A stretch of 64,000 nucleotides of DNA from NCBI RefSeq assembly GCF_029893355.1, contig NZ_JARZAI010000006.1, positions 248,001 through 312,000 on the forward strand, given 5' to 3'. A model generated the notes under the pieces. That model was not told where the DNA came from. It did not search any database and saw nothing but the letters and a program-made list of their open reading frames with translations. The stretch is from Kitasatospora sp. MAA4. GTDB lineage: Bacteria; Actinomycetota; Actinomycetes; Streptomycetales; Streptomycetaceae. Position numbers and translations under genes: made by a program. Below, one piece after another: positions 1 to 8,229 of the stretch. Numbering within the stretch: position 1 is the first letter of the stretch; each line of letters starts with the position of its first letter.

Positions 1-591
1 CTGCTGGGCCTGATCGCGCTGCTGCAGTCGAACGGCAAGGTCGACAACCTGCTCAGCTCCTTCAGCGGGGTGGCGGCCGGCTGGGCGTTCCTGCTGGTGC
101 TGGTGCTGCGCGAGGCGGACCAGTCGTTCGCCAACGTCTACTCGACGGCGATGTCGGTGCACAACCTCTTCCCGAAGGTGGACCGGCGGCTGCTGACCGG
201 CGGGATCGGCCTGCTGGTGACCGGGCTGGCGCTGGAGATCAAGGCGTTCACCGCCTCCTACTACAACTTCCTCGGCCTGATCGGCGCGGTCTTCGTGCCG
301 CTGTTCGCGGTGCTCGCGGTGGACTTCTTCCTCGGCCGGGGCCGTCAGGGCTGGGACATGTCCCAGGACGCGCCGAGCCGCCCGGTGATGCTGCTGCCGT
401 GGGTGCTGGGGTTCGCGACCTACCAGTTCCTGGCGCCGACGGCGATCACCGGCTGGTGGACCGACTTCTGGACGCACCTCCAGACGCTGGTGCACTTCAC
501 CCCGCAGGGCTGGACCTCGGCCTCACTCTTCTCCTTCCTGGTCGCCGGGCTGGTCACCTGGGGCATCACCAGGCTGAGCCCGGCCGCATAG
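1..591 (+). CDS. NCS1-family purine/cytosine-type permease, C-terminal part
   Basis: The frame is open from the first base of the window and ends at TAG 589-591, so this is the last 196 residues of a gene that starts upstream. It contains at least four hydrophobic membrane segments and a conserved-looking stretch EADQSFANVYSTAMS, which matches the core of NCS1 nucleobase:cation symporters (cytosine, purines, allantoin, thiamine). Substrate cannot be told from this fragment. A purine-related permease would fit the purine genes further right (xanthine dehydrogenase, uricase), but they are more than 30 kb away and the link is only a guess. The next gene starts 10 bases downstream on the same strand, so the two may share a transcript. 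Confidence 0.8.
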   Translation: MLGLIALLQSNGKVDNLLSSFSGVAAGWAFLLVLVLREADQSFANVYSTAMSVHNLFPKVDRRLLTGGIGLLVTGLALEIKAFTASYYNFLGLIGAVFVPLFAVLAVDFFLGRGRQGWDMSQDAPSRPVMLLPWVLGFATYQFLAPTAITGWWTDFWTHLQTLVHFTPQGWTSASLFSFLVAGLVTWGITRLSPAA

Positions 592-601
592 GGTTGGGGG
601 T

Positions 602-1447
602 GTGAGCACTTCTGACCTCTCCGCCCCCACCCCCACGTCCGTCCAGGTGGTCGCCCACCGGGGCTCCTCGGCGGCGCTGCCCGAGCACACCCTGGCGGCC
701 TACCGCCGGGCGCTGGAGGAGGGCGCGGACGCCGTCGAGTGCGACGTCCGGGTGACCGCGGACGGGCAACTGGTCTGCATCCACGACCGGACCGTCCGCC
801 GGGTCTCGGACGGCGCCGGGGTGGTCTCCACGCTCACCCTGGCGCAGCTGGAGGCCTACGACTTCGGCTCCTGGAAGCCGGCCGCCGCCGGGTCGGTCTC
901 CGGCACTGCGGACGCGCCGGTGGACAAGGCCGAGCGGCGATCGGTGCTGCGGCTGGAGAGCCTGCTGGAGCTGGTGGCGGACTGCGGCCGGCGGGTGGAC
1001 CTGGCCATCGAGACCAAGCACCCGGTGCGCTACCGGGGCCGGGTCGAGGCCGAGCTGCTGCGGATGCTGGACCGTTTCAAGATCGTCGCGAACCCGGCCG
1101 AGGCGCCCGACCGCGCGCACGCCCGGATCATGAGCTTCTCCGGGCTGGCGCTCGGCCGGGTCCGGGCGGCCGCGCCCGAGTACCCCCGGGTCTACCTCTT
1201 CGAGCACACCCTGCCGCTGCGGCTGTGGCCCGGCGAGGGACTGCCCGGCGGTGCGGCGATCGCCGGGCCGGGCATCGAACTCATCCGCAGGCAGCCCGAG
1301 TTGGTGGGCCGACTGCGGGCCGCCGGGCACCGGGTGCACGTCTGGACAGTGGACCGGCCCGAGGACGTCGAGCTCTGCGTGGAGCTCGGCGTGGAGGCGA
1401 TCATCACCAACCGCCCGCGCGCCGTCCTGGACCAGCTCGGCCGCTGA
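602..1447 (+). CDS. Glycerophosphodiester phosphodiesterase
   Basis: GTG start, 281 residues. GDPD enzymes hydrolyse glycerophosphodiesters to glycerol-3-phosphate and an alcohol using a TIM barrel. The diagnostic N-terminal signature is present: HRG at about residues 19-21, E28 in LPEHT, the E46/D48 pair in VECDVR, and H61 in CIHD, which are the metal-binding and catalytic positions of the family. Near the C terminus VWTVD and a late IITNRP motif are also typical. No signal peptide is visible, so it is probably cytoplasmic. It follows the permease by 10 bases. A 267-bp gap to the next gene shows nothing I can name. Confidence 0.93.
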   Translation: MSTSDLSAPTPTSVQVVAHRGSSAALPEHTLAAYRRALEEGADAVECDVRVTADGQLVCIHDRTVRRVSDGAGVVSTLTLAQLEAYDFGSWKPAAAGSVSGTADAPVDKAERRSVLRLESLLELVADCGRRVDLAIETKHPVRYRGRVEAELLRMLDRFKIVANPAEAPDRAHARIMSFSGLALGRVRAAAPEYPRVYLFEHTLPLRLWPGEGLPGGAAIAGPGIELIRRQPELVGRLRAAGHRVHVWTVDRPEDVELCVELGVEAIITNRPRAVLDQLGR

Positions 1448-1714
1448 GAGCCTGCGTCCGAGCCAGGGGCTCCCGGTCGGCACCCCGAACGGGTTGGCGT
1501 ACGCGGGCGCGGGACGACCCGGCGCGCGCGGGACGGCGTGCAGAATCCCACTCCCCCGATTGACGCAGGGTAAGCAGCGAATCACCTTTTGCGCACAGCC
1601 TGTTGCAGCAGCGCAAGGGTTTTGTCATTGACGGGCCACGATCGAGTTCACCCCGTTTCCGGCGCATTCCCTCGGGGCATCCATCCCTCGGCAAGCGCTG
1701 AAGGAGGTCCGGGG

Positions 1715-2410
1715 GTGGCGTTGATGGTGGCGCGCGAAGTGCCGACTTCATCGACCATGGCGGTGCCGCACGGTCCGGCCAGTGTCGGGGCCGCACGGCG
1801 TCGGCTGCGGCGAGATCTGGGCGACCGAGAGGTGCCCGAAACCGTCATCGATGACGCGGTTCTGATCCTTTCCGAACTACTCAGCAATTCCTGCCGCTAT
1901 GCGCGGCCGCTGGCCCCATTGCTGGATCTCGACAGGGGGGCCGAAGGGGAATTCGGCGATCCCCGGCAACCGGTGCCGAACGCGGCGAGTTCCGGTGCCG
2001 CACGCTCGGCGCACGCCCCGTGCGTCGAATGCGCGGTGGGGGCGGCGCCCGGCCCGGCGGTCGGCACCATCCCGGCGGACGGTCCGCGCGAGCACACCGA
2101 CGGCGACGACCCGGGCGGCGTGCTGGTGCGCTGGCAGATGCACACCGACGGCCTGCTGACGCTGGAGGTCACCGACGGCGGCGCCGCCACCAGGCCGCTG
2201 CCGGCCAGCCCGTCGCTCACCTCCAAGGGCGGCCGGGGCCTGAGCATCGTCGGCGAGCTGGCGGCCGACTGGGGCGTGCGCGACGCGCCCGGCGAGGTGA
2301 CCGTCTGGGCCGCGCTCCCGGCCCGCGTCGAGCACGCGGCAGAACACGCGACGGGACACGCGACGGGACACGGCACAGGACACGGCACCGAACACGCTCG
2401 CTCGGCCTGA
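1715..2410 (+). CDS. RsbW-type ATP-binding protein (HATPase_c_2)
   Basis: I chose GTG 1715 because AAGGAGG at 1701-1707 lies 7 bases before it; the frame is open further upstream without a better site. The product is 231 residues. An N-box (SELLSNSC) and later G1-like (VTDGG) and G2-like (GGRGLSIV) motifs identify a GHKL ATPase fold of the anti-sigma-factor serine-kinase type that is very abundant in streptomycetes, where such proteins regulate sigma or anti-anti-sigma partners. An insertion of roughly 75 residues, poorly conserved in appearance and carrying CVEC, separates the N-box from G1. The C terminus is a degenerate four-residue repeat (EHAT/GHAT/GHGT) encoded by 12-bp tandem units at 2330-2389. 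Confidence 0.85.
   Translation: MALMVAREVPTSSTMAVPHGPASVGAARRRLRRDLGDREVPETVIDDAVLILSELLSNSCRYARPLAPLLDLDRGAEGEFGDPRQPVPNAASSGAARSAHAPCVECAVGAAPGPAVGTIPADGPREHTDGDDPGGVLVRWQMHTDGLLTLEVTDGGAATRPLPASPSLTSKGGRGLSIVGELAADWGVRDAPGEVTVWAALPARVEHAAEHATGHATGHGTGHGTEHARSA
2330..2389 (+). repeat. 12-bp tandem repeat inside the ATP-binding protein gene
   Basis: Five units of 12 bp, in frame, encode EHAA, EHAT, GHAT, GHGT and GHGT. The last four units differ from each other at only a few positions. They form a His-containing tail after the end of the ATPase fold, so copy number may vary between strains without harming the enzyme domain. Confidence 0.8.
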
Positions 2411-2484
2411 CGGCATCGGGAGGTCCGGCAAACCTCAGTAGGCTGCCCGGGAGACAGAGACCACCGTCCCGGGAGAGCCGCACC

Positions 2485-3468
2485 ATGGCCAAGAAGGCCG
2501 CCAAGAAGTCGCCCCAGCAGAGCCGCACCGCCGCACCGGCCGGCACCGTCCCCGTCGTCGGGGCCCGCGAGGACTGCCCCTGCGGCTCCGGCCGCCGCTA
2601 CAAGGCCTGCCACGGCCGGGAGGCCGCGCACGCCGTCCAGGAGCTGGTGCACCGTCCGTTCGAGGGACTCCCGGGTGAGGCCGACTGGGTGGCGCTGCGC
2701 GAGCTGGTGCCGGCCGCCACCGTGCCGCTGAAGCTGAACGCCGCGACGGCCGCGGGCGCCGAGGGTGACGTCCCGTCCGTATCGCTGGCGACCGTGCTGC
2801 CGCTGGCCTGGCCGGCGCTGCGCCGGCCGGACGGCTCGATCCTGCTGGGCCTGCAGACCCAGTCCTCCTCCGGCGACCTGAGCCGCGACCTGGCGGACGC
2901 CCTGGTGCAGGCCCTGACGGCCGAGCCGGGCGCGCCCGTGCCGACCCGCCGGGCGCCGGCCGACGGCCCGCGCCTCCAGGAACTGCTCGACCTGGACAGC
3001 CCGTTCGTCCCGGCCGTGCACACCGGCTTCGAGTTCTGGCTGGAGGACGCGGAGTCCGCCACCGGCGAGGTGGCCGCCTCGCTGGAGCGCGCCAACGCCT
3101 CGGCGATCCCCACCCAGAAGCTCACCGGCGTGGACTCCTCGTACTGGTGCAGCACCCCGGAGAAGAACCACCTGCGCTGGGTGATGACCGTCCCCGAGGA
3201 GCAGCTGCTGGACGCGCTGGCGCGGCTCTCGGCGGCCGGCGACGCCTCGCTCGGCGAGGGCACCAAGCTGGTCGGCTCGTTCCGCGCGCACGGCCTGACC
3301 GTGCCGGTCTGGGACCTGCCGGTGGCCATGACGGCGGCCGACTGCGAGAAGCCCGCGGCGGCTTTCGCCGAGCGGCTGGCCGCCACGCTGGACGCGCCGG
3401 CGCCGCTCACCGCCGAGGAGCGGCGGGCCCGGGCCAACCTGGTGAACCGTCAGGTCACGCTCAACTGA
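2485..3468 (+). CDS. SEC-C motif protein, DUF5926 family
   Basis: ATG 2485, 327 residues. A lysine/alanine-rich basic N terminus (MAKKAAKKS) is followed at about residues 31-46 by a SEC-C zinc motif, CPCGSGRRYKACHG, the same C-x-C-x8-C-H metal site found at the C terminus of SecA. The rest has no catalytic motif I recognise and matches the streptomycete family known as DUF5926. A role in protein-protein or nucleic-acid contact is possible, but function is unknown. It sits 74 bases after the ATP-binding protein gene and converges on the Prim-Pol gene. I recall this neighbourhood (ATPase, DUF5926, Prim-Pol, PP2C, PepP) as conserved in related genomes. Confidence 0.85.
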   Translation: MAKKAAKKSPQQSRTAAPAGTVPVVGAREDCPCGSGRRYKACHGREAAHAVQELVHRPFEGLPGEADWVALRELVPAATVPLKLNAATAAGAEGDVPSVSLATVLPLAWPALRRPDGSILLGLQTQSSSGDLSRDLADALVQALTAEPGAPVPTRRAPADGPRLQELLDLDSPFVPAVHTGFEFWLEDAESATGEVAASLERANASAIPTQKLTGVDSSYWCSTPEKNHLRWVMTVPEEQLLDALARLSAAGDASLGEGTKLVGSFRAHGLTVPVWDLPVAMTAADCEKPAAAFAERLAATLDAPAPLTAEERRARANLVNRQVTLN

Positions 3469-3595
3469 CACTTCCTGGCGGAGTGTGATCGAATCTGCGC
3501 ATCAGGACGTGAGTCCGGTCACATTCCGCCCGCCGGGCCCGAAAACTCGGGAGCCGGACTGCGCTGGGAAATTGGCTACGGCGCAAATCCTTGTT

Positions 3596-3609
3596 ACTGT
3601 TTAAACAGT
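3596..3609. repeat. 14-bp perfect AT-rich palindrome
   Basis: ACTGTTTAAACAGT is its own reverse complement and lies in the 262-bp gap between two convergent genes. AT-rich palindromes are rare in this GC-rich sequence. It could be a protein-binding site or chance; there is no loop, so it is a poor terminator. Confidence 0.6.
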
Positions 3610-3730
3610 CCGGTCGCTGGTGCATCCCCCGTCGCCAGCGGCCGGATCTTCAATTTCCGGGGCAGGCCCCCGCGGAGCGGCCCGAAGGCCCCGCGCAGCA
3701 GCCGCCTCCCGGCCCCTCGGCAGACCCGCC

Positions 3731-4447
3731 TCAGTACGCCAGTCGCGTGCCGTCCGGCGTCGCCGACCCGGCCGCGACCAAGGGCTCCAGCAGCTCCGCC
3801 ACCGCCGGCAGCCGCACTCCCCCGCCCGGCAGCGCCACCGGCCGCCGCAGCCAGCGCACCGCCTCGCGGCCGCCCGGCCCCGAACGCGAGGGCGGCAGCA
3901 CCAGATACCCGCCCGGCCCGTGATAGCGCACCGAGGTCGGCACCCGGCCGGGACCGCCGCCGGGCAGCAGCGTCTCCTCCTGGGCCACCAGCAGCTCCGC
4001 CAACTCCGGGTAGGAGTAGGGCGCGACCAGCAGCGCACAGCGGGTCGGCGTCGCCAGCACCGGACCGGTCGGGATCCGCAGCGCGTCGAGGTACTCCAGC
4101 ACCCGCTCACCCGACGCGGCCGGCAGGCTGACGGCCGCCACCGAGCTGCCGGTGGCCACGATCAGCGAGGCCTGCGGGCTGTGCCGCTCCCACCACCAAC
4201 GCACCATCCCGGCCTCGGTGGTGGCCGCCAGCAGCGGGTGCTCGTGCGGGTGCGCACCGGGGACGGCGCAGCCGGCTGCCGCGCACGAACAGGAGAACCC
4301 GCGCGGGCCGCCGTCCGGCTCGCGCTCCACCACGACCGCCCCGGGCACCACCGGCCAGCGCCACCGCTCGGCGCAGGTCAGCGCCGCCTGCAGCAGCGCC
4401 TGCCGGTTCCTGCGGTGTCTTCCGGACTTCTCGGACATCTCACGCAT
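3731..4447 (-). CDS. Prim-Pol domain protein (bifunctional DNA primase/polymerase, N-terminal type)
   Basis: ATG 4447 with AAGGA about 9 bases upstream; 238 residues. The protein matches the short streptomycete proteins annotated as bifunctional DNA primase/polymerase: an N-terminal helix with ALTCAERWRWPVVPG, a cysteine cluster (CSCAAAGCAVPGAHP) that looks like the family's zinc-binding loop, then a WWWERHSPQASL region and a C-terminal YLVLPPS strand. The classical archaeo-eukaryotic primase DhD acidic pair is not obvious to me, so polymerase activity is doubtful in this stand-alone form. It is divergent from the PP2C gene across a 616-bp gap and convergent with the DUF5926 gene. Confidence 0.82.
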   Translation of the reverse strand: MREMSEKSGRHRRNRQALLQAALTCAERWRWPVVPGAVVVEREPDGGPRGFSCSCAAAGCAVPGAHPHEHPLLAATTEAGMVRWWWERHSPQASLIVATGSSVAAVSLPAASGERVLEYLDALRIPTGPVLATPTRCALLVAPYSYPELAELLVAQEETLLPGGGPGRVPTSVRYHGPGGYLVLPPSRSGPGGREAVRWLRRPVALPGGGVRLPAVAELLEPLVAAGSATPDGTRLAY

Positions 4448-5063
4448 GGGCGCTCGTTCCTTTCCGGGACCGTGTGGGACGCGACCGCCGGGAACGCCGG
4501 GACCGCCGGGAAAGCGGCAACCGGGGAACCACGGCCGTCGAGACCGTCGAGACCTGACCTGACGCGGCCGGGGAGCCGCAGGTACAGACCGACCGGCACG
4601 GTCGGTCTTTGCTCATGTGGCACCGAACCGCGACGGACGCGCGCCGCCGGCTAACTGGCATGCCGCGGATGCGTCCCTGGAACGAGAATCCCTCATGCGA
4701 CCGAATGGACGCCTTCCGGCACCCTCCGGTTCCACCGTACGAGTGAGTGACTTCTGGTCAACAAGGTTGCCGGGCGGGCGACCCCTACGATCCGGGCAGG
4801 GTCCGGCAGCCTCTCGTTGGCTTGTGCCCGCAACGCGGGTGCTCCATTCCGCGGCGGTCCGGTGCCGAGCCGGCGAATTCGGTCCGGAACGGCCGGGAGG
4901 CGGGCCCTGGACAGGCCCGGGCGCAGAACCAGCCATCCGGCGGGGGTCCGATCCTGGACACGCCCCGACCGTCCTGTGTAGAAGTGGGGCACTACGAGTG
5001 GTTTGGCAGGTCTCGCCCCTCGGGGTTCCGGATGACAGGTACCACAGCGCTGGGAGTTGCGGC
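4448..5063. other. 616-bp divergent intergenic region
   Basis: It lies between two divergently transcribed genes, so it must hold promoters for both, but I could not identify convincing -35/-10 pairs. No tRNA or clear small ORF was found. The one clear structure is the hairpin at 4586-4608. Confidence 0.5.
4586..4608 (+). terminator. Terminator-like hairpin in the divergent gap
   Basis: AGACCGACCG (4586-4595) pairs perfectly with CGGTCGGTCT (4599-4608) across a 3-base loop and is followed by TT. It resembles a rho-independent terminator reading rightward, yet no rightward gene ends just before it. It might end a short untranslated transcript, insulate the two promoters, or be a protein site. 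Confidence 0.5.
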
Positions 5064-6545
5064 ATGAGTGACAATCTGCTCGACCCGCCGCAGCACTCCG
5101 CCGCCTACCGGACGGCCGAGGTGGTTCTGAGCAGCGGGCAGACTGACGGTCCGTCGGGGGACGCGGCCCGCACCGACACCGGGGTCGGCAGCCTGCTGGA
5201 CGACCGGCCGCGGGACGGGCGGCTGGCCGCGCTCGACTGGCTGAACCGGCACACCGAGCGGCTCGCCCACGCCCGTGGCCTGGCCGCCACCCTGACCGCG
5301 CTGCTCGACTCCGGCGCCACCCTGCTCGGCGCCGGCCGCGGACTGCTGGTCCCGGTCGCCCGCGAGTGCGCGGACGGCACGTCCGGCCGCCGCCCGGCCG
5401 CCGACTGCGAGCGCCCGCACACGGCACACGGCACCATGGTCGGCCTGGCGCTGGACCGGGCGGCGCTCGGCGCACTGGAGACCGTCCCCAGCGAGGACGG
5501 CCCGTTCGCCGGCCTGCTGCGCCCCTTCGACCGCCCGGCGCAGCTGCTGCACCCCGACCTCGCCGGCGACCCGGCGCTCGGCGCGCGGTTCCGCGAGGTC
5601 GCGGCGGCCCTGGAGATCGGCGCCTGCTTCGCGCTGCCGCTGGCCACCGAGGAGGACGGCCCGCTCGCCGCCGCCGTCTGGTTCTTCGAGCAGCCCACCG
5701 CGCCCACCTCCGAGCAGCAGGAACTGGCCCGCCGGTACTGCGCCTTCGCGGCGCCGCTGCTGGCCGGGCGGCTGGAGGCGGACCGCCGCCGGCGCTCCAC
5801 CGAGGCGCTGCGCCGCGGCCTGCTGCCGGACCACCTGCCGTACGTCCCCGGGCTGCGGCTGGCCGCCCGCTGGGTGCCGGCCGGTCTCGACCTCTCCGCG
5901 GGCAGCGACTGGTACGACGCCATCGCGCTGCCGGACGGCTCGGTCGGGCTGAGCGTCGGCAGCGTCTCCGGGGACGGTCCCGGCGCGGGCCCCGCTTCGG
6001 CGCCGGGAGCCGCGACCGCGATGGGCCGGATCCGGGCCGCGCTGCGGGCGTACGCGGTGCTGGAGGGCGAGGACCCGGTCTCCGTCCTCGGCGACCTGGA
6101 GCTGCTGCTCAAGACCACCGAGCCGGCCCGCACCGCCACCGCCGTCTACGCCTGCGTGGAGCCCGGCGAGCGCCGGATCACGCTGGCCGGCGCCGGGCAC
6201 TGCCCGCCGCTGCTGGTCACCCGCTACGGCGCCGACTTCGTGGAGACCTCGCTCTCCGCCCCGCTGGGCATGCTGAGCTGCTGGGAGGCGCCCAGTGTGG
6301 AGCTCGGCGCGGAGCGCGGCGACCTGCTGCTGCTCTACACCGAGGGCCTGGCGCGGCGCTGCGGCAGCACCCTGGACGCCGGTCAGGCCACCCTGCGCAA
6401 GACCGCCGCCGACGCCCCCCGCGAGATCCGGCAGGACCCGGACCGGCTCTGCGCGTACCTGCTGACCAGCTGCGTCGGCGCCGGGGACGAGGCCGCGGCG
6501 GGCGCGACCGACGACCTGGTGCTGCTCGCCGCCCGCTTCGAGTAG
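5064..6545 (+). CDS. PP2C/SpoIIE-type serine/threonine phosphatase with GAF-like N-terminal half
   Basis: ATG 5064 preceded by GGGAG; 493 residues. The N-terminal half (about residues 50-240) resembles a GAF sensor domain. The C-terminal half is a PP2C-SpoIIE fold: GSDWYDAIAL for the family's GGDWYD metal motif, a VSGDGPG segment for GDVxGHG, ATAVYACVEP and AGHCPPLLV as later conserved strands, and LLLYTEGL for the YTDGL motif. Such phosphatases usually dephosphorylate anti-anti-sigma proteins, so it may work with RsbW-type ATPases such as the one at 1.7 kb; that partner assignment is inference. The HG of the GDVxGHG motif is altered (GPGAG), which could weaken metal binding. Confidence 0.88.
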   Translation: MSDNLLDPPQHSAAYRTAEVVLSSGQTDGPSGDAARTDTGVGSLLDDRPRDGRLAALDWLNRHTERLAHARGLAATLTALLDSGATLLGAGRGLLVPVARECADGTSGRRPAADCERPHTAHGTMVGLALDRAALGALETVPSEDGPFAGLLRPFDRPAQLLHPDLAGDPALGARFREVAAALEIGACFALPLATEEDGPLAAAVWFFEQPTAPTSEQQELARRYCAFAAPLLAGRLEADRRRRSTEALRRGLLPDHLPYVPGLRLAARWVPAGLDLSAGSDWYDAIALPDGSVGLSVGSVSGDGPGAGPASAPGAATAMGRIRAALRAYAVLEGEDPVSVLGDLELLLKTTEPARTATAVYACVEPGERRITLAGAGHCPPLLVTRYGADFVETSLSAPLGMLSCWEAPSVELGAERGDLLLLYTEGLARRCGSTLDAGQATLRKTAADAPREIRQDPDRLCAYLLTSCVGAGDEAAAGATDDLVLLAARFE

Positions 6546-6673
6546 CAGGCAAACGGATCGGCCCTCCCGAACGGGTGAGCGGGCCCGCGTCCGTACCATG
6601 GGACGTACGGCCGCCCCACCGCGTCGCGATCCGACGCGTCCGAGGCGGCGAACATCGCAAGGAGGCGACGTAC

Positions 6674-8179
6674 GTGAGCGAGGACCGCACCCCGGCAGCG
6701 GCCGAGAACCCCGAGGGGGCCGGCACCGAGGAGACCGAGGCCGACCAGCCCGTCAAGAGCCGTAAGAACGGCCTCTACTCCGAGGTGTCCGACGAACTCG
6801 CCGCGTCGATGAAGTCCGGCTGGGCCGACACCGAGCTGCGCGGTCTGGAGCCGATCGCCCAGGCCTCGTACGCCGCCGCCCGCCGCGCCGCGCTGAGCGC
6901 GCAGTTCCCCGGCGAGCGGCTCGTGGTGCCCGCGGGCAACCTGCGCACCCGTTCCAACGACACCGAGTACTCCTTCCGCGCCGCGAGCGAGTACGTGCAC
7001 CTCACCGGCGACCAGACCGAGGACGCGGTGCTGGTGCTGGAGCCGCTCCCCGAGGGCGGTCACCTGGCGTCCGGCTACCGGCTGCCGCGCTCGAACCGGG
7101 AGAACGGCGAGTTCTGGCTGGACGGCCAGGGCGAGCTGTGGGTCGGCCGCCGCAACAGCCTGGCCGAGGCCGAGCAGCTGCTGGGCCTGCCCACCCGCGA
7201 CGTCCGCAAGGCCGCCGAGGAGCTGAAGGCCGCCGACCCGGCGTTCCCCACCCGCATCGTGCGCGGCTACGACGCCGGCCTGGAGGCCGCGCTCGCCGAG
7301 ATCACCGACGCTTCGCGCGACGACGAGCTGAAGGTCTTCCTGAGCGGCCTGCGGCTGGTCAAGGACGACTGGGAGATCGGCGAGCTGCGCGCCGCCTGCA
7401 CTGCCACGGTGAACGGATTCACCGACGTGGTCCGGGAGTTGGGCCAGGCCGTGGCCACCTCCGAGCGCTGGATCGAGGGCACCTTCTGGCGCCGCGCCCG
7501 GGTCGAGGGCAACGACATCGGCTACGGCTCGATCTGCGCCGCGGGTCCGCACGCCACCACCCTGCACTGGGTGCGCAACGACGGCGACGTGCGCCCCGGC
7601 GAACTCCTGCTGCTGGACGCCGGCGTGGAGACGCACACCCTCTACACCGCCGACGTCACCCGCACGCTGCCGATCAACGGCACGTTCAACCCGCTCCAGC
7701 GCAAGATCTACGACGCCGTGTACGCCGCCCAGGAGGCGGGCATCGCGGCCGTCAAGCCGGGCGGGCAGTTCCGCGACTTCCACGACGCCGCGCAGCGCGT
7801 GCTCGCCGAACACCTGCTGGCCTGGGGCCTGTTGGATGCGCAGACGTACGACGTCGAGAAGGTCCTGGAGCTCGGCCTGCAGCGCCGCTGGACCCTGCAC
7901 GGCACCGGCCACATGCTCGGCCTGGACGTCCACGACTGCGCCCACTCGCGCCGCGAGGTACACGCGGACGCCGCCCTGGTGCCCGGCATGGTGCTGACCG
8001 TCGAGCCCGGCCTGTACTTCCAGCAGGACGACCTGACGGTCCCGCAGGAGTACCGCGGCATCGGCGTGCGGATCGAGGACGACATCCTGGTCACCGCCGA
8101 CGGCAACGAGAACCTCTCGGCCGGCCTGCCGCGCCGCTCCGACGAGGTCGAGGCCTGGATGGCGAGCCTGACGGGCTGA
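6674..8179 (+). CDS. pepP: Aminopeptidase P family Xaa-Pro aminopeptidase
   Basis: GTG 6674 with AAGGAGG 11 bases upstream; 501 residues. The N-terminal creatinase-like domain (about 100-250) is followed by a pita-bread metallopeptidase domain. The five dinuclear-metal ligands of the M24B family can be seen: Asp in LLLDAGVE, Asp in TADVTRT, His in HGTGHMLGLDVHD, Glu in TVEPGLYF and Glu in GVRIEDD. The enzyme removes an N-terminal residue before proline in the cytoplasm. The acidic, probably disordered first 35 residues (AAENPEGAGTEETEAD) are an extension common in streptomycete PepP. A strong terminator follows at 8188. Confidence 0.95.
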   Translation: MSEDRTPAAAENPEGAGTEETEADQPVKSRKNGLYSEVSDELAASMKSGWADTELRGLEPIAQASYAAARRAALSAQFPGERLVVPAGNLRTRSNDTEYSFRAASEYVHLTGDQTEDAVLVLEPLPEGGHLASGYRLPRSNRENGEFWLDGQGELWVGRRNSLAEAEQLLGLPTRDVRKAAEELKAADPAFPTRIVRGYDAGLEAALAEITDASRDDELKVFLSGLRLVKDDWEIGELRAACTATVNGFTDVVRELGQAVATSERWIEGTFWRRARVEGNDIGYGSICAAGPHATTLHWVRNDGDVRPGELLLLDAGVETHTLYTADVTRTLPINGTFNPLQRKIYDAVYAAQEAGIAAVKPGGQFRDFHDAAQRVLAEHLLAWGLLDAQTYDVEKVLELGLQRRWTLHGTGHMLGLDVHDCAHSRREVHADAALVPGMVLTVEPGLYFQQDDLTVPQEYRGIGVRIEDDILVTADGNENLSAGLPRRSDEVEAWMASLTG

Positions 8180-8187
8180 GTCCGGTC

Positions 8188-8224
8188 AACCCCGGTGGCC
8201 CACCCCCGTGGGGCCACCGGGGTT
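8188..8224. terminator. Bidirectional terminator between convergent genes
   Basis: A perfect 14-bp stem, AACCCCGGTGGCCC (8188-8201) with GGGCCACCGGGGTT (8211-8224), encloses a 9-base loop. It lies 8 bases after the PepP stop and 5 bases before the stop of the leftward gene, so it can end both transcripts. Confidence 0.9.
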
Positions 8225-8229
8225 TGCCG

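Noticed and set aside
4448..5063. tRNA or riboswitch in the 616-bp gap
   Set aside because: No cloverleaf or known riboswitch core could be drawn; only a simple hairpin is present.
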